From contig NZ_BMCH01000003.1 in the NCBI RefSeq assembly GCF_014635085.1, positions 62,001-126,000 on the forward strand: a stretch of DNA of 64,000 nucleotides, given 5' to 3'. A program made the translations under genes and the position numbers. The notes below the pieces were generated by a model, which saw only the letters and a list, made by a program, of their open reading frames with translations, was not told the origin of the DNA and searched no databases. Position 1 is the stretch's first letter. Each line of letters begins with the position of its first letter. This DNA comes from Asaia siamensis. GTDB lineage: Bacteria > Pseudomonadota > Alphaproteobacteria > Acetobacterales > Acetobacteraceae. Shown one piece after another: positions 1 to 7,060 of this stretch.

Positions 1-2
1 CC

Positions 3-257
3 AGAGGGACACTCTCCCATGAGGGCGAAGGGACGCTTTGGGCCCAACTGACAGGCTTGCAGGGCTTTGTTCGTTACGGGATCGCCCACGCCCCGGAATC
101 GCTCCGTATCGACCCGGAATATGCAAGGCTATTCAAGGCGCTCGATGAACAAACGGCAAGGATACCGGACCAGCTCGATCTGCCTTTTCCGGTGAGCCGC
201 CATGACATTTCATTGCAAAATCACATCTTCGCGATATTAACAGGGCATTCTCGATGA
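3..257 (+). CDS. C-terminal end of an unidentified protein (gene begins before the window)
   Basis: The frame is open from the first bases of the window to a TGA at 255-257, giving about 84 residues without a convincing internal start, so this is most likely the 3' end of a gene that begins upstream. The fragment is soluble-looking, with no membrane segment or signal, and carries mixed charged and aromatic residues (for example FVRYGIAHAPESLRI). I do not recognise the family. It is followed after about 85 bases by the cytochrome bd operon on the same strand; nothing in the sequence ties it to that operon. Confidence 0.5.
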   Translation, partial: RGTLSHEGEGTLWAQLTGLQGFVRYGIAHAPESLRIDPEYARLFKALDEQTARIPDQLDLPFPVSRHDISLQNHIFAILTGHSR

Positions 258-341
258 ACCGGAGGGGAAGCTGACGCCTTATGGCGGATGCTGTTTCCAA
301 TTCCCCTTCACGACTGGCCTTGATGGCCGCGGATCACTGCA

Positions 342-1751
342 ATGCCCGATTTGAGTGCCCTCTTCCTTGCACGATTGCAATTCGCGTTTACCGTCGGATT
401 TCATATCGTCTTTCCCGCTTTTTCCATCGGTCTGGCCGCGTTTCTGGCTGTGCTAGAAGGCCTGTGGCTCAAGACGGACAAGCCCGTCTATCTCGACCTT
501 TTCAAATACTGGCTGCGCGTCTTTTCGGTCGTTTTCGCCATGGGCGTCGTCTCGGGGCTGGTCATGTCCTACGAGTTCGGCACCAACTGGTCGCAATTCT
601 CCCAGAAAGCGGGGCCAATCCTCGGCCCGATGCTTGCCTATGAGGTCATGACGGCTTTCTTCCTTGAAGCAGGCTTTCTTGGCGTGATGATGTTCGGCCT
701 CAACCGCGTGGGCAAGCATCTGCATTTTGCTGCCACCTGCATGGTCTCGATCGGCACGCTGATCTCTATGAGCTGGATTCTGGCCTCGAATTCCTGGATG
801 CAGACGCCGCAGGGCTACAAGATCGATGCTGCAACCGGTCGCTTCCTGCCGGCTGACTGGTTTGCCATCGTCTTCAACCCGTCCTTCCCGTTCCGCCTCG
901 TGCACATGGCTCTGGCCGCATTCCTTTGCGTGGCCTTCATCGTTGGCGGCGTTGGTGCGTGGCATCTGCTCAAGGCCAAGCGCCAGAACCGCGCGCCGAC
1001 CGATGCGGTCAAGGTCATGTTCTCGATGGCCATGTGGATGGCCGCCATCGTGGCCCCGCTCCAGATTCTGGCTGGTGACGCCCATGGCCTGAACACGCTG
1101 AAATACCAGCCAGCCAAGATCGCGGCGATGGAAGGTGACTGGGAGTCCGAGAGCCGGGCCCCGGAGCTGCTTTTCGGCGTGCCGGACATGGAACACGAGG
1201 TCACACGCTACAAGATCGGCATTCCGCTCGTCGGCTCGCTGATTTTGACGCACAGCCTCGATGGCAAGGTGCCGGGCCTGAAGGACTTCCCCAAGGACCA
1301 GCGCGCGCCGATGTACGTCGTGTTCTACACCTTCCGCGTGATGGTGGCCCTTGGCAGCCTCATGGCGCTGCTCGGCTTCTTTTCGCTGTTTCTGCGCTGG
1401 AAAGGCGGGTTCTACACCAACCCGATCCTGCTGCGCGGTGCGCTGCTCATGACGCCGGCCGGGTTCATTGCGCTGCTGTGCGGCTGGGTGACCACGGAAG
1501 TCGGCCGTCAGCCTTTCACAATCTATGGCCTGCTCCGCACTGTCGACAGTGTTTCCCCCGTGACGCTGCCGAATATGGAAATATCGATGGTCGCCTTCGT
1601 GATCGTCTATTTCATCGTGTTTACCGCCGGTATCGGCATTCTGCTGCGCGACTTCGCCAAGGAGCCCAGCTCGGACGAGCACGAACCCCCGCGTGATCAG
1701 CCGCACCGTGCTGCAGGCATCACCCAAATTTCTCATCACCCGGCGGAGTAA
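342..1751 (+). CDS. cydA: Cytochrome bd-type (cyanide-insensitive) quinol oxidase subunit I
   Basis: This is the catalytic subunit of a bd-type terminal oxidase of the inner membrane, which oxidises ubiquinol and reduces O2 to water. The 469-residue protein has about nine hydrophobic helices. Expected haem ligands are visible: His21 (high-spin haem), His188, and Met334 in FRVMV after Arg332. The acidic pair Glu101/Glu109 lies in the helix that carries protons to haem. The signature GWVTTEVGRQPFTIYGLLRT sits at about 381-400. The quinol loop is short, as in the CIO subclass found in acetic acid bacteria and Pseudomonas, where the gene is also called cioA. It is the first gene of an operon with cydB, 8 bases downstream, and a DUF2474 peptide. 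Confidence 0.96.
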   Translation: MPDLSALFLARLQFAFTVGFHIVFPAFSIGLAAFLAVLEGLWLKTDKPVYLDLFKYWLRVFSVVFAMGVVSGLVMSYEFGTNWSQFSQKAGPILGPMLAYEVMTAFFLEAGFLGVMMFGLNRVGKHLHFAATCMVSIGTLISMSWILASNSWMQTPQGYKIDAATGRFLPADWFAIVFNPSFPFRLVHMALAAFLCVAFIVGGVGAWHLLKAKRQNRAPTDAVKVMFSMAMWMAAIVAPLQILAGDAHGLNTLKYQPAKIAAMEGDWESESRAPELLFGVPDMEHEVTRYKIGIPLVGSLILTHSLDGKVPGLKDFPKDQRAPMYVVFYTFRVMVALGSLMALLGFFSLFLRWKGGFYTNPILLRGALLMTPAGFIALLCGWVTTEVGRQPFTIYGLLRTVDSVSPVTLPNMEISMVAFVIVYFIVFTAGIGILLRDFAKEPSSDEHEPPRDQPHRAAGITQISHHPAE

Positions 1752-1759
1752 GCGTCTCG

Positions 1760-2782
1760 ATGAACACCCTCGCCTATTGGTTGCCCATTATCTGGGCAAC
1801 CCTCGCCGCCCTCGCCATCTTCATCTATGTCTGCCTCGACGGGTTCGACCTGGGTATCGGCATCCTGTTTCTTGGTGAACATCGCAAGGATCACCGCGAT
1901 GTCATGGTCAACACCATCGCCCCTGTCTGGGACGGTAACGAGACCTGGATGATCTTCGGGGGCGCCACGCTCTATGGTGTCTTCCCGGTTGCCTATGGCA
2001 CCATTCTGCCGGCGCTCTATCTTCCGATCCTGTTCATGCTGCTCGCGCTCATCCTGCGTGGCGTGGCTTTCGAATTTCGCGTCAAGGCGAGCGGTGTTTT
2101 CGGCACGACCTTCTGGGACCGCTCCTTCTGCCTCGGCTCGCTTGTGGCCTCGATCATGCAGGGCGTCATCCTGGGTGAGCTGATCCTTGGCGTGAAGGTC
2201 GAGAACAACGTGTTTGTCGGCAGCGCCTGGGACTGGGTCGCTCCCTTCCCGCTCTTCTGCGGTTTCGCGGTTGCCGTTGGCTATACGCTGCTTGGTGCCA
2301 CGTGGCTGGTCTGGCGTACCGAGACCGATCTGAAGGCTGTCATGCAGCGGCTCTCGGCCCCGCTCGGCATCGCCATGCTCGTCCTGATCGCCATTGTCTC
2401 GGTCTGGACGCCTTATCTGCATGCCAATTACATGCATCGCTGGACCGATTTCCCCGAGATCATCTGGGTGGCGCCGGTGCCTGTCGCCGTGATTGTTCTG
2501 GCGGCGCTCTTCTTCCTGTCACTGCGCAAGGCAACCACCCGCCTGACGCCGTTCCTCTGTGCGCTTGGCTGGTTCTTCCTGTGCTTCTCGGGGCTCGGGA
2601 TCAATGTCTGGCCCTATATCGTGCCGCCGACAGTCACGATCTGGTCTGCCTCGTCGCCGCCTGAGAGCCAGCTCTTCCTGCTTGCCGGGGCCTCGATCCT
2701 GCTGCCGATCATTCTCGCCTACACGATCTATTCCTACTGGGTTTTCCGCGGCACCGTGACCGCTGACCATCACTACCACTAA
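1760..2782 (+). CDS. cydB: Cytochrome bd-type quinol oxidase subunit II
   Basis: This is the second integral membrane subunit of the bd/CIO oxidase and pairs with CydA. The 340 residues form about eight transmembrane helices, and the N-terminal part has the family pattern: a helix ending in CLDGFDLGIG, then APVWDGNETWMIFGGATLYGVFP, here written in pieces (APVWDGNETW, then GGATLYGVFP). Length fits the family. It starts 8 bases after cydA stops and is followed 12 bases later by the DUF2474 gene, so the three are almost certainly cotranscribed. CydB carries no haem; its role is structural and in the oxygen or proton channel. Confidence 0.96.
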   Translation: MNTLAYWLPIIWATLAALAIFIYVCLDGFDLGIGILFLGEHRKDHRDVMVNTIAPVWDGNETWMIFGGATLYGVFPVAYGTILPALYLPILFMLLALILRGVAFEFRVKASGVFGTTFWDRSFCLGSLVASIMQGVILGELILGVKVENNVFVGSAWDWVAPFPLFCGFAVAVGYTLLGATWLVWRTETDLKAVMQRLSAPLGIAMLVLIAIVSVWTPYLHANYMHRWTDFPEIIWVAPVPVAVIVLAALFFLSLRKATTRLTPFLCALGWFFLCFSGLGINVWPYIVPPTVTIWSASSPPESQLFLLAGASILLPIILAYTIYSYWVFRGTVTADHHYH

Positions 2783-2794
2783 GGGAGCCTGATC

Positions 2795-2926
2795 ATGCCT
2801 GCCACTACAGCGTCTTCTTCGTTCCTGGCCCGTCTCGGGTGGTTTGTCGGGCTCTGGGCAGGCGGGGTCGCGACCCTCGCCGTGGTCGCGACCGCAATCA
2901 GGATCGTTATTTTTCACCAATGGTGA
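2795..2926 (+). CDS. DUF2474 small single-helix protein of the cyanide-insensitive oxidase
   Basis: This 43-residue ORF is below the usual length cutoffs. It has a good ribosome site (AAGGGAG, seven bases before the ATG) directly behind cydB. The product is a basic-flanked single membrane helix starting RLGWFVGLWAGGVATLAVVA. The RLGWF...W start and the position after a cioAB pair are typical of DUF2474 proteins, which are thought to be the counterpart of CydX/CydZ, the small helix that stabilises E. coli cytochrome bd. Its last 20 bases overlap the 3' end of the convergent HAD gene. The function is inferred from position and shape, not from a catalytic motif. Confidence 0.8.
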   Translation: MPATTASSSFLARLGWFVGLWAGGVATLAVVATAIRIVIFHQW

Positions 2927-3506
2927 AAGGGCGGACGTCCACGGCGTCCATCCCGGCAGCACGCGCTGCCTCAAGCCCCTCATCGGTGTCTTCAAAGACG
3001 AGACATCTTTGCGGGGCAACCCCAAGCTTTTCAGCTGCAAGCAGATAGAGATCAGGCGCCGGTTTGGGGCGGCTGACATCTTCTACTGTTACGACATGCT
3101 CGAAGAGTTCGAGCAGATCGAGCGTTCTGAGCGTTGCCGTCACCACGCTCTTCTGCCCGGCCGAGGCCACGGCCATCGGGACATGCCCGAACTGGCTTCT
3201 GGCGATATCTGCCGCAAATCCGTGTTCGCGCAACGTATCGAGATGATTTTCGTAGAGCGCACGTGAGCGCGTGAGCAGGGCATCGCGGTCGAGTGTGACG
3301 CCATGGGCCTGCTCATAAGCTGCAAACAGCTTGCCGCTCGAAAGCCCCGTGCGCGCATGGTACCATGCTTCATCGAGCGTATGGCCGTGCTCTCCGAGCG
3401 CCTCCTTGAAGGTAAGGTAATGCACGGGCAGGGTGTCGGCGATGGTGCCGTCGCAATCGAAGATGATCGCGTCGAAATCATGATCGGCCAGCGTAAAATC
3501 GGGCAT
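2907..3506 (-). CDS. HAD-superfamily hydrolase, beta-phosphoglucomutase/YqaB-like
   Basis: This is a 199-residue haloacid dehalogenase-type phosphatase, subfamily IA. Motif I is FDCDGTIADT, with nucleophile Asp17 and acid/base Asp19. A helical cap domain follows at about 25-85, then motif II (VASAG), motif III lysine in SRPKPAPD and motif IV in VFEDTDEG. The layout matches sugar-phosphate phosphatases and phosphoglucomutases such as YqaB, but the substrate cannot be read from sequence. The ribosome site GGAGGG lies five bases before the ATG. It is the downstream partner of gloB (17-base gap) on the minus strand and runs tail-to-tail into the DUF2474 gene. Confidence 0.88.
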   Translation of the reverse strand: MPDFTLADHDFDAIIFDCDGTIADTLPVHYLTFKEALGEHGHTLDEAWYHARTGLSSGKLFAAYEQAHGVTLDRDALLTRSRALYENHLDTLREHGFAADIARSQFGHVPMAVASAGQKSVVTATLRTLDLLELFEHVVTVEDVSRPKPAPDLYLLAAEKLGVAPQRCLVFEDTDEGLEAARAAGMDAVDVRPFTIGEK

Positions 3507-3523
3507 GGGAGTCCCTCCTTTCC

Positions 3524-4243
3524 TCAGAAATGATCCTTGGCCGCACGCAGGGCCGCGAAGGTTTCGACATCTGGTGCCATCAGAAACGGATTGGTCTGCC
3601 GCTCGACGCCAAGCGTGACCGGCAGGGTGGGCAGACCCTGCGCGCGCAACGCCTGAACCTCTCCTGCACGCTGCTGCAGCGCCTTGTTGTCCGGCATGCG
3701 TGACAGGGCGAACGCCGCATTGGCAGCCGTGTATTCATGCCCGCAGCAGACCAGCGTTTCATCGGGCAGCGCGTCGAAACGGTGCAGACTTGCAAACATT
3801 TCTTCCGCCGTGCCTTCGAGAAGACGCCCGCAGCCGAGACTGAACAGCGTGTCGCCGCAGAACAAGGCCGGGACCGAGCGAAAATAGAAGGCGATATGGC
3901 CGCGCGCGTGGCCGGGAGTTGCGATCACATCACCCAGATCATGACCGATCGCGATGCGGTCCTCATCATGCAGCAGCAGATCGAGTGATGGCAGGCGGGC
4001 AGAATCGGACTCGGCACCGGCGATACGCGCGCCATATTTCTGGCGCAAGGCCTCGGCACCGCCGATATGATCGGCGTGGTGATGGGTCAGCAGAATGAGA
4101 TCGAGACGTCCATCGCCGATCACGGCGCTGACCGCATCGGCATCACCCGGATCGACAATGGCCACGACACCTGTCGCAGGGTCGGTCAGAAGCCATGCAT
4201 AATTATCCCGTGCATAGGGAATTGCCCTGACAGCAAGACTCAT
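3524..4243 (-). CDS. gloB: Hydroxyacylglutathione hydrolase (glyoxalase II)
   Basis: Glyoxalase II hydrolyses S-D-lactoylglutathione to glutathione and D-lactate, the last step of methylglyoxal detoxification in the cytosol. The 239-residue protein has the metallo-beta-lactamase zinc motif THHHADH at 53-59, a further metal histidine in TPGHARGH, the bridging Asp in FCGDTLF, and the C-terminal half that binds glutathione (CCGHEYTAAN). Length is close to the usual 250. GAGGAGG eight bases before the ATG marks the start. It is divergent from a methyltransferase gene and upstream of the HAD phosphatase. The D-lactate it makes could be used by the D-lactate dehydrogenase at 35.3-37.0 kb. Confidence 0.95.
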   Translation of the reverse strand: MSLAVRAIPYARDNYAWLLTDPATGVVAIVDPGDADAVSAVIGDGRLDLILLTHHHADHIGGAEALRQKYGARIAGAESDSARLPSLDLLLHDEDRIAIGHDLGDVIATPGHARGHIAFYFRSVPALFCGDTLFSLGCGRLLEGTAEEMFASLHRFDALPDETLVCCGHEYTAANAAFALSRMPDNKALQQRAGEVQALRAQGLPTLPVTLGVERQTNPFLMAPDVETFAALRAAKDHF

Positions 4244-4435
4244 GGCGGTGTCCTCCTCTTTTCACAGACCTGTCTGTTGCCCAACATGGTTCTGATCATT
4301 CTAACTCTTGAGATGTTACGCTCGTTCATTTCCGAACGCATCAGCCTGACTGCCTATCGGTCGATCACGGTTGCGACGGCTGGAGCATTCTTTCTTGCTC
4401 TGGCCCCTGCCTGCCGTTCGGGGTAGCGTGACGCC

Positions 4436-5200
4436 ATGCAGACGCGTCCTTCCCTGCCCGTGCCGTCAGACGCCGCCGGGTTTTATGCCAGCAGACGGGG
4501 TGAGCAGGTGACGTCTCTGCTGATGTCGCGGCTTCTGCCCCTTCTGCCGGACCCGAAGGGCTTTCGGGTTCTGGGGCTTGGCTATGCAGCGCCTGTGCTC
4601 TCGCAATGGCGCGCCCTCAGCCAGGCGCAGTGGGTGGCCTCGGCGCGGCTCGACACTCCCCTGACCAGACGGCAGGGTATCCCGTCTGTGGCAGGGCATG
4701 ACTGGCCGGGCTGTGTTGTTGCTGCCGATGCGCTCCCTTTCGATGATCTGAGCATTGATCTCGTGGTTCTGATGCATGGCCTGGAACTGGTGGACCCGCA
4801 CCCGCTGCTTCGCATGGTGTGGAAGCTCCTTTCCGATCACGGGCGGCTCGTTCTGGTGGTGCCCAACCGGACCGGGCTGGCCGCCAAGGACGATACGCTT
4901 CCTTTCGGGCATGGAAGCCCCTTCTCGACGGGGCAGCTCGACCGCGTGCTGCAACGCGCCCTGTTTCGTGCCGAAGCCTGCTCGACAGCGCTGAGTGCGC
5001 CGCCGGGGCTGCTCTCGCTTGGCGAGCAGGCCGGTTTCATGGGGGACAGGCTTTTCAGCCTTCTGGGGCGCCGCCTCGGCGGGGTGCATCTGGTGACGGC
5101 CTGCAAGGATCTCTATTCCGGCATGCCTGTGGAAGCCGAGCGCGCCTCGCTGAATTTTGCGCGCCGCGTCACGACGCTCGCAGGTTCGGCAAAAACCTGA
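4436..5200 (+). CDS. SAM-dependent methyltransferase-like protein (type 11)
   Basis: This 254-residue protein has the layout of a class I methyltransferase: a weak motif I around VLGLGYAAPVLS, an acidic strand end in AADALPFDDLSIDLVVLMHG, and a motif near HGRLVLVVPNRTG. The glycine-rich SAM loop is degenerate compared with active enzymes, so binding of SAM is probable rather than certain. It lies divergent to gloB, an arrangement I associate with alphaproteobacteria, and upstream of psd on the same strand. The substrate is unknown. An older idea would be a quinone or small-molecule methylase, but nothing visible supports one choice. Confidence 0.75.
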   Translation: MQTRPSLPVPSDAAGFYASRRGEQVTSLLMSRLLPLLPDPKGFRVLGLGYAAPVLSQWRALSQAQWVASARLDTPLTRRQGIPSVAGHDWPGCVVAADALPFDDLSIDLVVLMHGLELVDPHPLLRMVWKLLSDHGRLVLVVPNRTGLAAKDDTLPFGHGSPFSTGQLDRVLQRALFRAEACSTALSAPPGLLSLGEQAGFMGDRLFSLLGRRLGGVHLVTACKDLYSGMPVEAERASLNFARRVTTLAGSAKT

Positions 5201-5282
5201 CCCGACCTGCCAGAAGCACCGAATTTCCGGCCTTCTGTCCCAAAAGCTTGACCGCAAACCACGGTGTCGTAAGACTGCGCTC

Positions 5283-5960
5283 ATGTCCCTGATTCAATCG
5301 ATCAAATCCGTTCTGGCTCCGCCGCATCGCGCAGCCATCCCGTTTCTCGCGCTGACAGGCGGCCTGACCGTTCTGGGCCGTGCGACGCCCTGGCGGGCCA
5401 CACGCCTGATCGGCAATGTGGCGCTGGGCGGGTTTGCTTTCTGCCTGTATTTCTTCCGCGATCCTAAGCGTTTCCCACCGGCGCGGACCGATCTGGCTCT
5501 GGCACCGGCTGATGGCCGCGTGGTTTCGGTCGAGCTGGCAACGCCCCCGGCAGCGCTTGGCATGGGCAGCGACCCGGTCTGGCGTGTGGCCACGTTCCTC
5601 TCGGTGCTGAACGTCCATATCAATCGTATGCCTGCCGCGGGCACGGTAACGAAGATTGCCTATCATGCCGGTCAGTTTCTCAATGCCAGCCTGGACAAGG
5701 CTTCGGACCTGAACGAGCGCAATGAAGTGCGCCTGACGCTCGAAGACGGACGCCACATGGCGATCGTGCAGATTGCCGGCCTGATTGCACGCCGCATCGT
5801 CTGCTATGTCGAAGAAGGCAGCACAGTGGAACCCGGCGACCGCTTCGGCCTGATCCGCTTCGGATCGCGCACCGATCTGTATCTGCCGCCCGGCGTGACG
5901 CCTCTGGTGAGCACCGGGCAGATCATGGTCGGCGGCGAAACCGTCATAGCCCATCTCTGA
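5283..5960 (+). CDS. psd: Phosphatidylserine decarboxylase proenzyme
   Basis: It decarboxylates phosphatidylserine to phosphatidylethanolamine at the inner membrane. The start chosen is the ATG at 5283, giving 225 residues, the short Psd class. A longer upstream frame exists but adds a basic leader without family similarity. An N-terminal hydrophobic hairpin (about 18-58) is followed by the FRDP segment, the APADG motif, and NVHINRMPA with its histidine at 112. The pyruvoyl cleavage site is Gly194-Ser195 in RFGSRTD. Cleavage there would make alpha and beta chains. It is followed 13 bases later by pssA, which makes its substrate. Confidence 0.93.
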   Translation: MSLIQSIKSVLAPPHRAAIPFLALTGGLTVLGRATPWRATRLIGNVALGGFAFCLYFFRDPKRFPPARTDLALAPADGRVVSVELATPPAALGMGSDPVWRVATFLSVLNVHINRMPAAGTVTKIAYHAGQFLNASLDKASDLNERNEVRLTLEDGRHMAIVQIAGLIARRIVCYVEEGSTVEPGDRFGLIRFGSRTDLYLPPGVTPLVSTGQIMVGGETVIAHL

Positions 5961-5973
5961 TCCGCGGTCGCCC

Positions 5974-6885
5974 GTGTCGGAAGCGCCCCTTACGCCCGCG
6001 CCGGATCTTCCGGTGTCCAGATCTGACAACCCGGAAAGCGGCGCCACGCGACCGGGGCGCAAGCGCCGTCGCCTGAGGCGCATCCGCCCCCGGCGTGTGC
6101 GTGTGCGTGGGCCCTCCTTCAACCGGCTGATTCCGAATCTGCTGACCATGCTCGGGCTTTGCGCCGGGCTAAGCAGCCTGCGCTACGGGCTGGAGCAGCA
6201 ATTCTCCTATGCCGCTGTGGCGCTGGTGATTGCAGCGTGCATCGACGGGCTGGATGGCCGCATTGCCCGGTTGCTGCATGGCACATCGCGTTTTGGCGCC
6301 GAATTCGACTCGCTGTCGGATTTCGTCTGCTTTGGCGTGGCACCGCCCTTCCTGCTCTATCTCTGGACGCTGCATGGCGACGGTGGCCGCTATGGCTATG
6401 TGCCCTGCATTCTCTTCACCGTCTGCATGGCGCTGCGTCTGGCTCGATTCAATGCCAGCCTCGATGACGAGGAAAAGCCGGAATATTCCTATAATTTCTT
6501 CACGGGCGTCCCTGCCCCGGCAGGTGCGGGTATTGTGCTTTTTCCGATCTTTCTTGGCCTTGAAGCCGAAAAGATGCATTGGCCCCTGCTCGATTCCATT
6601 GCCCGCTCTCCCATACTGGCGGCCGGAGCGCTGATTTTGACGGCGGCTCTTCTTGTCTCGACCCTGCCCGTCTGGTCGTTCAAGAACTTCAAGATCGCAT
6701 CGCGCTATGTGCTGCCGCTGATGCTCGGCACGCTGCTTTATGCCGCCATTCTTCTGGCCGATCCCTGGCTGGCCCTTGCAGCTGCCGGGCTGATCTATCT
6801 GCTGATCCTCCCCTTCAGCCGGCGCAGCTTTCATCGTCTGAAAGCCCAGGCAGAGGCCCTTTCGGAAGACGTGCCCGAAGCCTGA
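5974..6885 (+). CDS. pssA: CDP-diacylglycerol--serine O-phosphatidyltransferase
   Basis: It makes phosphatidylserine from CDP-diacylglycerol and serine, feeding the psd product encoded just upstream. The CDP-alcohol phosphotransferase motif D-x2-DG-x2-AR-x8-G-x3-D-x3-D is complete: Asp91, Asp94-Gly95, Ala98-Arg99, Gly108, Asp112 and Asp116. About seven membrane helices follow. The start is a GTG 13 bases after psd. It gives an unusually arginine-rich cytosolic leader (residues about 28-46) before the first helix, and an internal ATG near 6148 would remove this leader. The protein is 303 residues, within the family range. Four copies of a 7-base repeat begin directly after the stop codon. Confidence 0.93.
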   Translation: MSEAPLTPAPDLPVSRSDNPESGATRPGRKRRRLRRIRPRRVRVRGPSFNRLIPNLLTMLGLCAGLSSLRYGLEQQFSYAAVALVIAACIDGLDGRIARLLHGTSRFGAEFDSLSDFVCFGVAPPFLLYLWTLHGDGGRYGYVPCILFTVCMALRLARFNASLDDEEKPEYSYNFFTGVPAPAGAGIVLFPIFLGLEAEKMHWPLLDSIARSPILAAGALILTAALLVSTLPVWSFKNFKIASRYVLPLMLGTLLYAAILLADPWLALAAAGLIYLLILPFSRRSFHRLKAQAEALSEDVPEA

Positions 6886-6913
6886 TGCCTGGTGCCTGGT
6901 GCCTGGTGCCTGG
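6886..6913. repeat. Four perfect tandem copies of TGCCTGG
   Basis: Units run 6886-6892, 6893-6899, 6900-6906 and 6907-6913, starting on the base after the pssA stop codon. A heptamer repeat that is not a multiple of three, just outside the reading frame, can vary in number without harm to the protein. No regulatory role is evident. Confidence 0.85.
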
Positions 6914-7060
6914 CGCCCGATGTGGCCGCGCATGCCAGGGATTTGTCACCCTGCATGCGCTCCTTCCTGGCGGCACCGGAGCATTGCCGGGATGCCATCA
7001 GGCTTCCAACACAGGCGATACATCTGCGGATGAGCAGAACCACACCCGCAGCTGTCGCAC

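Noticed and set aside
453-1739. Long minus-strand open frame of 428 residues opposite cydA
   Set aside because: It is the antisense shadow of cydA, with a His/Arg/Gln-rich composition and no ribosome site or family similarity.
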